A stretch of DNA of 12,989 bases from Prolixibacteraceae bacterium. GTDB lineage: Bacteria; Bacteroidota; Bacteroidia; Bacteroidales; Prolixibacteraceae. Under the pieces are notes generated by a model. It searched no databases, was not told the DNA's origin, and worked only from the letters and a program-made list of their open reading frames with translations. Location of the stretch: contig WRIQ01000011.1 of NCBI GenBank assembly GCA_009782655.1, forward strand, positions 1-12,989, in the 5' to 3' direction. Shown here piece after piece: positions 1 to 6,724 of this stretch (its first letter is position 1; the number at the start of each line of letters is the position of its first letter). The position numbers and the translations under genes were made by a program.

Positions 1-1480
1 TGTCGAGATAATGGTAAACATCTTTGTCCCATTTCAGTTTGTAGCCGCTTTCGAAGAAATCGGGATAACAGATCATTTCAATTTTGCCGATTTCCATCAG
101 GCGTCTCGTGTCGGCCAGCAGGTCGTACAGAAAATCGTTGGTGACGGCGTGGTATCCCGACGTCATCACCGCAAAGTGCATTTCGTTGGTACGATCCCTG
201 CTTTGCCTGTTTGTTAATGGCATTATTCCCAGCATAATATCATCGTGATGCGGCCCAGTATGATAAAATACCTGATTGTGGTCGGAACACATTCCTTTCT
301 TGATTTTCGACTCAATTGACTCGACAACCTCGGAAACTGTTTTTTTCGACAGATTGGGGATGTGGCTGCAATATTTATCATTTTTCAGATCATCCAAAGT
401 CAGCTTGTTGCCGAATTTGTTGATTCTCTTACAAAGCTCAATTACAGCGCGTTCTGTTTTCCGAAAGTTCCATGGAGTGTCGAAATAGAATCGTTCGATA
501 CTGTCGGTAAGCGAAACGGCGGCTCCTTTTGTCAGGTAAAAGCGTGCATTTTCCAGTTTTTGAAAAGCCGTTGCCGGATAGAGGTTTACAGGCTCGCTCT
601 CGATGGATGCGCTGACGACGTCGGCGATGGCTTCACCGGCGGCAAACACAATCGCCTTATTGTCGGGATTATACGTTAATGTTCCCAAGCCGATAGTTAT
701 GACCAACCGTTTACTCGACACTTCAATTCCGCCCAAATCGCCGGCAGTTACGGCCTGCGTTTCGAAGTTTGTTTGTGTGAGGCGGCTTTGCATGTAATGA
801 TTGGTTCCGCGATTGTTGAAAGCGATATAGCCGTCGGGACCGATTCCGCCCAAAAAGAAACCGATTCCACCTTTATCGCGAATGGCTGTTTCGTATTCGT
901 TACACCAGTTGTCGATCAAAAATATCGATTCCTGCTGCAGCTTTTCCTGTTTGGTTTTCGGCTCCCTGAATCTGAGCGAAAGATCGATTGCCAAGTCGGG
1001 AAAGACTTCGCTAAAATGCTTTTCCTGCGCCAAAGCAATTCTATCCGAATTAATCAACAACGATTTTGTTTCGTCGAATCCGAATTTGCCGATATAATGG
1101 GTATAAATAAAATTCCACAAACTGTTGTGCTGCACCGAGCTGATGGGATAAAATTCGCCGGCCTGTACCAAATGCAAACCACGCAAATCCGGCTTCTTCA
1201 CGTCGCCAAGTCCGTATGCTTCCAGCGTCTCGTGGGCTTTGCCGTTCCAGTTTTCGAGCAGATATAATGTGTAGTTTATAAAATGCCCCGCTGTTTTTCC
1301 AGTGGGCAGCGACGCCACGCCTGTGGGGTTTTGGGCTACCCATTCGAGAAAACTTAACGCCGACAGAAGCCCCAGTTTGGGAAAGTTGTCGACCATGAGG
1401 TATGGGGTAACAGATGACATTTTGTAGCTCCCCGACTCTTCGTAAAATGCTTGTTCTACTTTTGAAAAATTTGATTTCAT
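1..1480 (-). CDS. NagB-like / PIG-L (LmbE) deacetylase fusion protein, C-terminus beyond the window
   Basis: The reading frame is open from the ATG at 1480 to the window edge (493 codons). Residues about 20-330 resemble glucosamine-6-phosphate deaminase (NagB): a GGIGPDGYIAFN block lies at 211-222, a TIGLGTLTYNP block at 262-272 and the VFAAGEAKA-like stretch at 278-285. From about 400 a second domain begins with GPHHDDIMLG (409-418), the HxDD metal-binding signature of PIG-L/LmbE N-acetylglucosaminyl deacetylases. This two-domain order matches Bacteroides proteins annotated as putative glucosamine-6-phosphate deaminase-like (BT_0258 type, about 660 residues from memory), so roughly 170 residues are missing off the left edge. 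It follows the ROK regulator by 41 nt and is probably co-transcribed. The likely role is deacetylation and/or handling of amino-sugar phosphates. The NagB catalytic His is replaced by Tyr218 and the Glu by Asn223, so deaminase activity is doubtful. The family call is firm; the reaction is inferred. Confidence 0.88.
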   Translation of the reverse strand, partial: MKSNFSKVEQAFYEESGSYKMSSVTPYLMVDNFPKLGLLSALSFLEWVAQNPTGVASLPTGKTAGHFINYTLYLLENWNGKAHETLEAYGLGDVKKPDLRGLHLVQAGEFYPISSVQHNSLWNFIYTHYIGKFGFDETKSLLINSDRIALAQEKHFSEVFPDLAIDLSLRFREPKTKQEKLQQESIFLIDNWCNEYETAIRDKGGIGFFLGGIGPDGYIAFNNRGTNHYMQSRLTQTNFETQAVTAGDLGGIEVSSKRLVITIGLGTLTYNPDNKAIVFAAGEAIADVVSASIESEPVNLYPATAFQKLENARFYLTKGAAVSLTDSIERFYFDTPWNFRKTERAVIELCKRINKFGNKLTLDDLKNDKYCSHIPNLSKKTVSEVVESIESKIKKGMCSDHNQVFYHTGPHHDDIMLGIMPLTNRQSRDRTNEMHFAVMTSGYHAVTNDFLYDLLADTRRLMEIGKIEMICYPDFFESGYKLKWDKDVYHYLD

Positions 1481-1521
1481 ATAATGTTCGTTTTATTTTA
1501 TGATAACTGCATTTCGTAACA

Positions 1522-2733
1522 TCAACTCGCCAGTTTGTCAACGGCAAAAGCAGCTGCGCCGATGGTTCCGGCTTTCACGCCCATAACTGAAAAAACGATT
1601 TCTGTATCGTTGGATATGTCCGGATTGGCATATGTATAAATGGACTGGTAGATGGGCGCCTGCAGGAACTGGCTGGCTTCGGCCATTTTTCCGCCAATGA
1701 TTATCAACTCGGGATTAAAAATCTGTATCAGGCTGGTTATCCCTCTTCCGAGCCAGAGGCCTACGTCGGTGAGTATCGATATGGAAAACTGGTCGCCGAC
1801 CTGCGCCGCTTTAATAACGGCAGCCGTGTCAATTTTCGACAAATCGTTGTCAACCAAGTTGGGTAGCAACGACGGGTTTTCGGCTTCGAGCCCTTCTTGG
1901 GCAATGCGGGCGATAGCCGACACCGAAGCGATGGCCTCGAGGCATCCTCTTTTCCCGCAGTGACACAACACGCCGTTATCAATCATGGGAATATGTCCAA
2001 ATTCGCCCGAGAAACCCGACTTGCCGGCGTAGAGCTGCCCGTTGACAATCAGCCCCAACCCGATTCCCCAGTCGGCATGAACCATTAAAACGTTGTTCCG
2101 TGCCTTGGCAAGGCCGAACTGTTGCTCGGCAAAGGTGCGCATACGGGCGTCGTTGTCAATAAAAACCGGATACCCGAATACTTCAGCTATTTTCGTCGGC
2201 AGGTTTTCCACATCGGGGAAATAGGTTCTGTTGACTCCCTGCTCCTGATTTACAAGCCCGGGAAGTTCGATGCCGATACCGATGATTTTTTTTCTGTCGA
2301 TCTCTGAGCTGCTTAATATCTCCTGAAATTCCCTGTTGATTTCGGCAAACATACCAAAATCGCGGCGCATGGGAACCGATACATAGTGCGGCCCACTGAT
2401 TTCTTTATTGCGGGCATTAAAAATTGATATGATAGTTCCGTATATATTTACGGTGATACCCACCACATAAAAACCGTTTTCAACCAGTCCGTATATTGCA
2501 GGACGACGCCCGCCGCTGGAGTGCCCCTGCCCCAATTCTTTCAGAAGTCCATCCGCAATAAGCTCCTGCAAAAGACTGTTGATTTTGGGAGTACTCAAAG
2601 ATAAATCCCTTGATAGCTCGGAGCTCGAAACCGGCCCTTTGAAGTAAATACTCTTAACTATTTTCTTTTTTTGGCCTATCTTTTTCATTTCCACGCCAAA
2701 ACTTTGTCCACTGCTTTTAAAAAGGCTGTCCAT
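1522..2733 (-). CDS. ROK-family transcriptional regulator (NagC/Mlc type)
   Basis: This 403-residue protein has an N-terminal winged helix-turn-helix (about 22-80; SSSELSRDLSLSTPKINSLLQEL region followed by a GGRRP wing) and a ROK sugar-binding domain. The ROK zinc site is intact: His247 in GEFGH and Cys257, Cys259, Cys264 in CHCGKRGCLE. Asn194-Asp195, the sugar-contacting and catalytic Asp position of ROK kinases, is present, but the N-terminal ATP motif DxGxT is absent, which fits a regulator rather than a kinase. ROK repressors of this kind sense a sugar or sugar phosphate and control a neighbouring catabolic operon; the NagB-like/LmbE gene 41 nt downstream points to an amino-sugar effector. 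The start at 2733 lies 31 nt from a good -7 box; an internal Met16 is a possible alternative start. The effector is inferred, the family is clear. Confidence 0.93.
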   Translation of the reverse strand: MDSLFKSSGQSFGVEMKKIGQKKKIVKSIYFKGPVSSSELSRDLSLSTPKINSLLQELIADGLLKELGQGHSSGGRRPAIYGLVENGFYVVGITVNIYGTIISIFNARNKEISGPHYVSVPMRRDFGMFAEINREFQEILSSSEIDRKKIIGIGIELPGLVNQEQGVNRTYFPDVENLPTKIAEVFGYPVFIDNDARMRTFAEQQFGLAKARNNVLMVHADWGIGLGLIVNGQLYAGKSGFSGEFGHIPMIDNGVLCHCGKRGCLEAIASVSAIARIAQEGLEAENPSLLPNLVDNDLSKIDTAAVIKAAQVGDQFSISILTDVGLWLGRGITSLIQIFNPELIIIGGKMAEASQFLQAPIYQSIYTYANPDISNDTEIVFSVMGVKAGTIGAAAFAVDKLAS

Positions 2734-2763
2734 GATAAAAAATAAATAAGATTATATTTTCCG

Positions 2764-2771
2764 CAAAGTTA
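2764..2771 (-). promoter_or_regulatory. Bacteroidota-type -7 promoter box for the ROK operon
   Basis: On the minus strand the octamer reads TAACTTTG, a full match to the TAnnTTTG -7 consensus of Bacteroidota housekeeping promoters. It would start transcription near 2757 and leave a leader of about 24 nt before the ATG at 2733. No TTTG -33 box is seen at the usual 19-21 nt spacing. A weak AGAA/TTCT inverted repeat (2771-2774 and 2781-2784) sits just upstream of the box and could be an operator half-site pair, but it is too short to call. Confidence 0.5.
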
Positions 2772-3313
2772 GAAAAAAAATTCTGAATAAATAACACTCT
2801 TTTTAATATTTTTATAAATATGTGTGTTTTTCTATTTTAAAATTCGAAATACACGGGTTAAGCAATCATAGTATTCAATATAGCGTTTTTTTCAATTCGA
2901 AAGCCAATCTTCGTCGTTTAATTTTTGAAAAGCAGCGCGGCATAAACCCTGAATGTTTCAACGGACAGAATATTTGTACAATCCATGTCGCTCCTTATTT
3001 CTAAAGCCATTCCGTGATTAAATTTGTTGACGGGAAGTCCGCGTAAATGGTATAATTCCTGAAATCATAAAGAGAAAATAAATTACACATATATTCTGTT
3101 TTGTTCCAAGAAAAACAACGCCTGCGGTTTCGGAAAAAAATGTTCAATTAATCGTTAATTTTCTGTTTTACAATACTATATATAGCGAAAAAGAATTTTA
3201 AAAAAATGACAGCAAAAATTTTAATATAAAAACAAAAAGTTCTATAATTTAAAAAAGGTTCTATACCAATGCCGCTTTTTAGAATATGGAGAACATTAAA
3301 AATCTTTCGCCAG

Positions 3314-3328
3314 TGGATAAATTATCCA
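3314..3328. repeat. 15-bp perfect palindrome TGGATAAATTATCCA
   Basis: Two 7-bp arms (TGGATAA and TTATCCA) are exact inverse complements around a single central A. With a one-base centre it is better suited to binding a dimeric protein than to forming an RNA hairpin. It lies about 175 bp upstream of the rlmN promoter box and about 540 bp upstream of the ROK promoter box, so its target gene is unclear. A chance palindrome in AT-rich DNA cannot be excluded. Confidence 0.35.
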
Positions 3329-3502
3329 AAATGGGCGTTGGAGTCAGAGTTGAATACAAATTCTTATAACCGCTTCCTTTCGGCGCCATTGTTCACAGCG
3401 TCCGCAAATAATCGAAATTACAACTTATTATTATCACAATCAATGTAATACAAAAACACGAATACGTTTTCAGTTTTTATAATACCGCTAACAAAAAAAG
3501 CG

Positions 3503-3510
3503 TACTTTTG
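3503..3510 (+). promoter_or_regulatory. Probable -7 promoter box for rlmN
   Basis: TACTTTTG matches the TAnnTTTG consensus completely and would begin transcription near 3517, giving a leader of about 54 nt. The -33 element is poor: the nearest T-run (3474-3478) is some 24 nt upstream, beyond the usual 19-21 nt. Confidence 0.45.
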
Positions 3511-3570
3511 CTTTGGTGAAGTTTGCGATTCGCAACAAAAACCTTCAGAAATAACAATCGACTGTAAAAA

Positions 3571-4626
3571 ATGAAAGAACCTCTTCTCGGGAAAACGATG
3601 GCCGAGTTACAACAGTTGGCTGTCGACATGGGGCTGCCAAAATATACGGCTACCCAGCTTGCCGACTGGCTTTATGCAAAACGCGCCGTTGCCATCGACG
3701 AAATGACCAACCTGTCGAAGGCCATCCGTGCGCAATTGTCGGAGAAATACGAAATGGGGATATCGCTGCCGGAAAAAGTGCAAAGGAGCAACGATGCCGT
3801 CAAGAAATATCTCTTCTCCGACCGTTCGGGCAACTATTTTGAAACGGCCGTGATCCCTGACAAAGACCGCATTACTGTATGCGTAAGTTCGCAGGCAGGC
3901 TGCAAAATGGGCTGCCTGTTTTGCATGACCGGCAAACAGGGATTTCAGGGGCAACTCACCGCCAACGAAATCGTCAACCAGATACGCAGCATTGACGAGG
4001 CCGCTACAGTGACCAACATCGTCTACATGGGCATGGGTGAACCCTTCGACAATACAGAAGAAGTTCTCAAAAGCATCGACATATTGACTTCCGAGCGCGG
4101 TTTTGCGATGAGCCCGCGCCGCATTACCGTATCAACCATCGGCGTCATTCCGGGAATGCTTGAGTTTCTTAACAAAAGCGAAGCGCATCTGGCGGTGAGC
4201 CTGCATTCTCCCTTCGAAGACGAACGGCGAAAATTGATGCCTATTCAAGCCCGCTATCCCATCGACGACGTAGTCCGCAGAATCAGGAATAGCGGCGTGG
4301 GCGGACAACGCAGAGTCTCGTTCGAGTATATAATGTTCAAAGGGATTAATGACACCGACCGCCATGTCACCGGATTGCTCCGCCTGCTGAACGGTGTGAA
4401 ATGCCGCCTTAATCTCATTCATTTTCATCCGGTACCGGGTGTTAATTTGGAGGGAAGCGACGAAACAACCATCGCCGCTTTTAAAGACCGGTTGAACGAA
4501 AAAGGACTGCTGACAACCATACGGGCTTCGCGCGGGATGGATATTTGTGCAGCCTGCGGCCTGCTCTCCACAAAAGAATTTGTGAAAAAACCGAAAACAA
4601 ATCGTTCCCAAACAGAAAAAAACTAA
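3571..4626 (+). CDS. rlmN: Dual-specificity RNA methyltransferase RlmN (23S rRNA A2503 / tRNA A37 C2-methylation)
   Basis: RlmN is a cytoplasmic radical-SAM enzyme that methylates C2 of adenosine 2503 in 23S rRNA and of adenosine 37 in some tRNAs, supporting decoding accuracy. The 351-residue length is normal. The iron-sulphur cluster motif CxxxCxxC is Cys111, Cys115 and Cys118 (CKMGCLFC), the SAM-contacting MGMGEP lies at 153-158, and the two further catalytic cysteines are present: Cys104, seven residues before the cluster as in E. coli Cys118, and Cys329 in DICAACG, equivalent to the methyl-carrying Cys355. These distinguish it from ordinary radical-SAM proteins; Cfr is less likely given the genomic setting. 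The 166-codon gene begins 24 nt downstream and is probably co-transcribed. The terminal 15 residues are Lys/Asn/Thr-rich and lineage-specific. Confidence 0.96.
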   Translation: MKEPLLGKTMAELQQLAVDMGLPKYTATQLADWLYAKRAVAIDEMTNLSKAIRAQLSEKYEMGISLPEKVQRSNDAVKKYLFSDRSGNYFETAVIPDKDRITVCVSSQAGCKMGCLFCMTGKQGFQGQLTANEIVNQIRSIDEAATVTNIVYMGMGEPFDNTEEVLKSIDILTSERGFAMSPRRITVSTIGVIPGMLEFLNKSEAHLAVSLHSPFEDERRKLMPIQARYPIDDVVRRIRNSGVGGQRRVSFEYIMFKGINDTDRHVTGLLRLLNGVKCRLNLIHFHPVPGVNLEGSDETTIAAFKDRLNEKGLLTTIRASRGMDICAACGLLSTKEFVKKPKTNRSQTEKN

Positions 4627-4650
4627 TTTTACGGTAAGTTCCCAAGAGCA

Positions 4651-5151
4651 ATGGAAAATTTCACATGGTCAAAAGATTTGGTATCACCCGATTACACCAT
4701 CAATAGCGGTAATGAAAAAATGGGTTTCATCCGTTCGGAGGGGTTGTTTGGAAACAGGGCGCTGGCCGAATTTGATGGAAAATCGTTTCTCATCCGGCGC
4801 GATTTTTTCGTTTCGAACCTCGAAATTTTTGACGGGAAACACGAAGCGCGGCTTGCCTCGTTGTCGAGCAATTTTTTCACCCTCCGGGGCGAATTGATAA
4901 TAAACGGCAAAAGGTTCGAAATTGAAGCAAAAAACGGTTTGCAATCGGGTTGGATGTGGAAATTCGATGGCGAAGAAATAATAACCTATAACTCGGATGC
5001 CAAATTAAGCCGACAACGTGGAACAATAGAAGTGGCGACCGTGTGCAACGAAGAGATTGAAATTTTAATACTGATGGGATTATATCTTCACAATCATGTC
5101 TTGACAATGATTCTGCTGATTTTTATTCTGTTTATTCTTGCGATTTTATGA
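4651..5151 (+). CDS. Uncharacterised 166-residue protein with C-terminal membrane segment
   Basis: I do not recognise a definite family. Residues about 15-125 alternate short hydrophobic and charged stretches (FLIRRDFF, LEIFDGKHEARL, FFTLRGELIINGKRFEIEA, WMWKFDGEEIITY), suggesting an antiparallel beta barrel or sheet with repeated strand-turn-strand units. The pattern is loosely like LURP-one/scramblase-type folds, but this is a shape resemblance, not a motif match. There is no N-terminal signal. The last 30 residues are strongly hydrophobic (ILILMGLYL, then LTMILLIFILFILAIL to the stop), so the protein may be tail-anchored with its soluble part in the cytoplasm. It follows rlmN by 24 nt on the same strand. 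The hairpin at 5139-5169 overlaps its last codons. It is a real gene by codon use and placement; its function is unknown. Confidence 0.75.
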   Translation: MENFTWSKDLVSPDYTINSGNEKMGFIRSEGLFGNRALAEFDGKSFLIRRDFFVSNLEIFDGKHEARLASLSSNFFTLRGELIINGKRFEIEAKNGLQSGWMWKFDGEEIITYNSDAKLSRQRGTIEVATVCNEEIEILILMGLYLHNHVLTMILLIFILFILAIL

Positions 5152-5169
5152 TGTTACAAAAAAATCGCA
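5139..5169. terminator. Bidirectional hairpin terminator between convergent genes
   Basis: TGCGATTTT (5139-5147) pairs perfectly over 9 bp with AAAATCGCA (5161-5169) around a 13-nt loop. The A/T-rich inner part of the stem and loop supplies U-runs in either direction. The stem begins inside the last codons of the plus-strand gene (TGA at 5149-5151) and ends one base before the stop of the minus-strand FtsB-like gene (5171-5173), so it could terminate both transcripts. The GC part of the stem is short and no long U-tail follows, hence moderate confidence. Confidence 0.5.
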
Positions 5170-5170
5170 G

Positions 5171-5479
5171 CTACTCCACTTCTACTACGATAAAAACATC
5201 TTCGCCGGGTTTCGACATGTAGAACTGCTCGCGCACGTATTTCTCAAGGTGTTCCTGTCCGGTGAGCAGCTCCTCAATCTTGCGGTTATCTTCCCGAATT
5301 TTTTCCGCATAGTGTTCTTTTTGCGCTTTCAGAACTTCAAGGCGTTGCTTATTGTTATTGTAATCAATCAGATTGTTATCGTCGAAGAAAATAATCCACA
5401 CCAAAAATATCACTGAAAAAAACAGGTATTTATTTATCAGGATATTAAATCTTTTTTTCTTTTCTTTTTCTTCTTCCAT
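5171..5479 (-). CDS. FtsB/DivIC-type septum formation initiator protein
   Basis: This 102-residue bitopic membrane protein belongs to the FtsB/DivIC family, which links FtsQ/DivIB and FtsL in the divisome and helps activate septal peptidoglycan synthesis. A Lys/Glu-rich cytoplasmic N-terminus (1-16) precedes one transmembrane helix (about 17-34, YLFFSVIFLVWIIFF). A coiled coil of charged heptads follows (about 38-76), and then the conserved C-terminal block REQFYMSKPGEDVFIV (83-98). Order and length are typical of Bacteroidota members. It stands alone here on the minus strand, convergent with the 166-residue gene; no enolase or other common neighbour is adjacent. A TATTTTAG sequence on the minus strand (5507-5500) is a one-mismatch -7 box candidate. 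Confidence 0.9.
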   Translation of the reverse strand: MEEEKEKKKRFNILINKYLFFSVIFLVWIIFFDDNNLIDYNNNKQRLEVLKAQKEHYAEKIREDNRKIEELLTGQEHLEKYVREQFYMSKPGEDVFIVVEVE

Positions 5480-5525
5480 TGTTGCCCTGAATTATTCTGC
5501 TAAAATACATAAAAAAATGTGTGCC

Positions 5526-5557
5526 GCGAGAAATTTAGCGATTTTTTTTATTCTCGC
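5526..5557. terminator. Possible hairpin upstream of the FtsB-like gene
   Basis: GCGAGAA (5526-5532) and TTCTCGC (5551-5557) form a perfect 7-bp stem around an 18-nt loop. Read on the minus strand, a run of seven T (complement of 5511-5517) follows about 8 nt after the stem, so it could terminate readthrough from the ABC transporter operon before the FtsB-like gene. The long loop and the spaced T-run make this a weak call. Confidence 0.3.
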
Positions 5558-5613
5558 AATGTTTAGGGCTTATATCACTCATTTTTATGTATATAAATCA
5601 CACACAAAGCAAG

Positions 5614-5637
5614 GAAGCGACTTTTCACATTCGCTTC
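5614..5637. terminator. Possible terminator hairpin of the protease/ABC operon
   Basis: GAAGCGA (5614-5620) pairs with TCGCTTC (5631-5637) over 7 bp, plus one outer G-T pair, around a 10-nt loop. It lies about 70 nt downstream of the ATPase stop on the minus strand. No strong T-run follows it in that direction; a run of seven T (5645-5653 area) follows on the plus strand, where no gene would need it. Either a minus-strand terminator without a clean tail or an mRNA 3'-end stabiliser. Confidence 0.35.
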
Positions 5638-5707
5638 TCCTAACACTTTTTTTACCGGTTTCAGATTTCAATTTTCCGCAGGCAGCCTGTAACCTCAATA
5701 AAATATT

Positions 5708-6724
5708 TCATTTCCCCGAGAACAATCCGTAAACTGAATCCGCTTTGAGGATTTTCCCAGCGCCTTCCATTGTCCAGCAATATGCACCTTTTTCGGCGGC
5801 AGGCTCAATCGTGATTTTGAAATCAGCATCGGGATTTGTGGTGAAGAAAAAACCTTTTCGTTCCAGCGCCCTGATTGTCCATGCATACGCCGGCCCTTCA
5901 CCCGTAACAGTTACGGTTCCCGCATGTTGTTTTCGAAAATAAAAATCGCCGTCATTTATATCGAAAGCGATGTGCGGAGACATAAAAAGTCTGTCTATCC
6001 AACCATGCAAAACGGCGTCTTCAGGAGCTCCCTCCAGCGATTCATCTTCGAGGAGAATCCAAAGTTTGTCCATTTCGCGCAAGGCGATGTTCAAATCGTG
6101 TGTCGACAAAATGATGGTTTTATTCTGCGAATGCGCCAAATCGTGCAGCAGATGAAATATTTCGTATTTATTTCTCACATCGAGGAAAGCGGTGGGCTCA
6201 TCGAGGATGATAAAGGGCGTGTCCTGCGTCAACGCTCTGGCAATTAACACGCGTTGCCTCTCGCCATCGCTCAGTTGGTTTACCATGCGCGTTGCGAATT
6301 TGGCCATTCCCACTTTTTCCAGCGCATCATAAACCTGCGCTTTGTCGTTTTCGCGCAGACGCCCCAACCAGTTGGTATAGGGAAAGCGCCCCAACGCAAC
6401 CAACCCAGCAACGTGCATATTGGGCACATTCACATTTTCGGTGGAAACAAAACAAAGGGTTGTAGCCCGCTCTCTTTGGGAAAAGGAAGCTGTCGGCCTT
6501 CCATTCAGAACGATGGTTCCGTTCCAACTTTTGCGAAATCCGGCCAGCGTTTGCAGCAGTGTACTTTTGCCAATTCCATTGGGGCCTATCAGTGCAACGG
6601 TTTCGCCCGCGCAAGCCGAAAAATTGATGGATTTCCGCAAAAAGGCGACTTCGCCCCGTTGGTTTTTATGACCCACTGCCAAATCTGAAATTCGAATTGC
6701 GAAATCGTCGTTATTGCCTATCAT
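5708..6724 (-). CDS. Iron-complex/cobalamin-type ABC transporter ATP-binding protein (FecE/BtuD family) with C-terminal extension
   Basis: This is the cytoplasmic ATPase driving the adjacent FecCD-type permease. Walker A GPNGIGKST is at 47-55, the ABC signature LSDGERQR at 151-158, Walker B FIILDEP at 171-177 and the H-loop His209 in STHD. Ungapped comparison with FecE places Thr95 (in CFVSTENV) where the Q-loop glutamine normally stands. About 100 residues (240-338) extend beyond the usual 255-260-residue ATPase, with aromatic-rich strands (FYFRKQ, GFFFTT, YCWTMEGAG); similar tails occur in Bacteroidota homologues as I recall. The frame is open upstream to 6970, but the correct start is the ATG at 6724: it overlaps the permease stop as ATGA, and upstream residues are the shadow of the permease frame. 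Translational coupling is therefore likely. Substrate class (iron-siderophore, haem or cobalamin) is not resolved. Confidence 0.92.
   Translation of the reverse strand: MIGNNDDFAIRISDLAVGHKNQRGEVAFLRKSINFSACAGETVALIGPNGIGKSTLLQTLAGFRKSWNGTIVLNGRPTASFSQRERATTLCFVSTENVNVPNMHVAGLVALGRFPYTNWLGRLRENDKAQVYDALEKVGMAKFATRMVNQLSDGERQRVLIARALTQDTPFIILDEPTAFLDVRNKYEIFHLLHDLAHSQNKTIILSTHDLNIALREMDKLWILLEDESLEGAPEDAVLHGWIDRLFMSPHIAFDINDGDFYFRKQHAGTVTVTGEGPAYAWTIRALERKGFFFTTNPDADFKITIEPAAEKGAYCWTMEGAGKILKADSVYGLFSGK

Larger units (their letters stand above)
2734..3570. other. AT-rich intergenic region between the divergent ROK and rlmN genes
   Basis: This 837-bp stretch is clearly more AT-rich than its flanks and carries no reading frame that looks like a protein. 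Its longest frame (2822-3004, plus, 60 codons) has no recognisable domain. Contents that can be named are: the ROK promoter box at its left end, the rlmN promoter box near its right end, a perfect palindrome at 3314-3328, an AATTAA-TCG-TTAATT inverted repeat at 3146-3160, and a direct repeat GTTCTATA at 3239-3246 and 3258-3265 (19-bp period). No tRNA-like fold or riboswitch consensus was recognised. It may hold an untranslated RNA, long leaders or remains of a decayed gene; none of these is shown. Confidence 0.6.

Noticed and set aside
1050..1547. 165-codon minus-strand frame across the start of the NagB-like gene
   Set aside because: It is an out-of-frame shadow: the frame starting at 1480 gives clear NagB and LmbE motifs, while this one is Arg/His-rich with no family pattern and overlaps the end of the ROK gene.
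2918..2986. 22-residue minus-strand open frame preceded by AAGGAG, a possible small protein or leader peptide
   Set aside because: It is very short, and Shine-Dalgarno sequences are not a reliable start signal in this phylum. There is no promoter box nearby and no conserved feature can be seen.
2822..3004. 60-codon plus-strand frame in the AT-rich stretch
   Set aside because: The product has no recognisable domain, no promoter or start context supports it, and frames of this length are common by chance.
3571..4626. Cfr-type resistance methyltransferase rather than RlmN
   Set aside because: The sequence has the RlmN-style DICAACG end and normal length, sits with ordinary chromosomal genes and shows no sign of a mobile element.
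5679..5689. CAGGCAGCCTG near-palindrome just downstream of the ATPase stop
   Set aside because: The one-base centre leaves only a 4-bp stem if a hairpin forms, and no T-run follows, so it is not a credible terminator.
5373..5732. 119-codon plus-strand frame spanning the start of the FtsB-like gene and the following gap
   Set aside because: It overlaps the conserved FtsB-like gene in antisense and the ATPase 3' end; low-complexity Phe/Ser-rich product without a family pattern.
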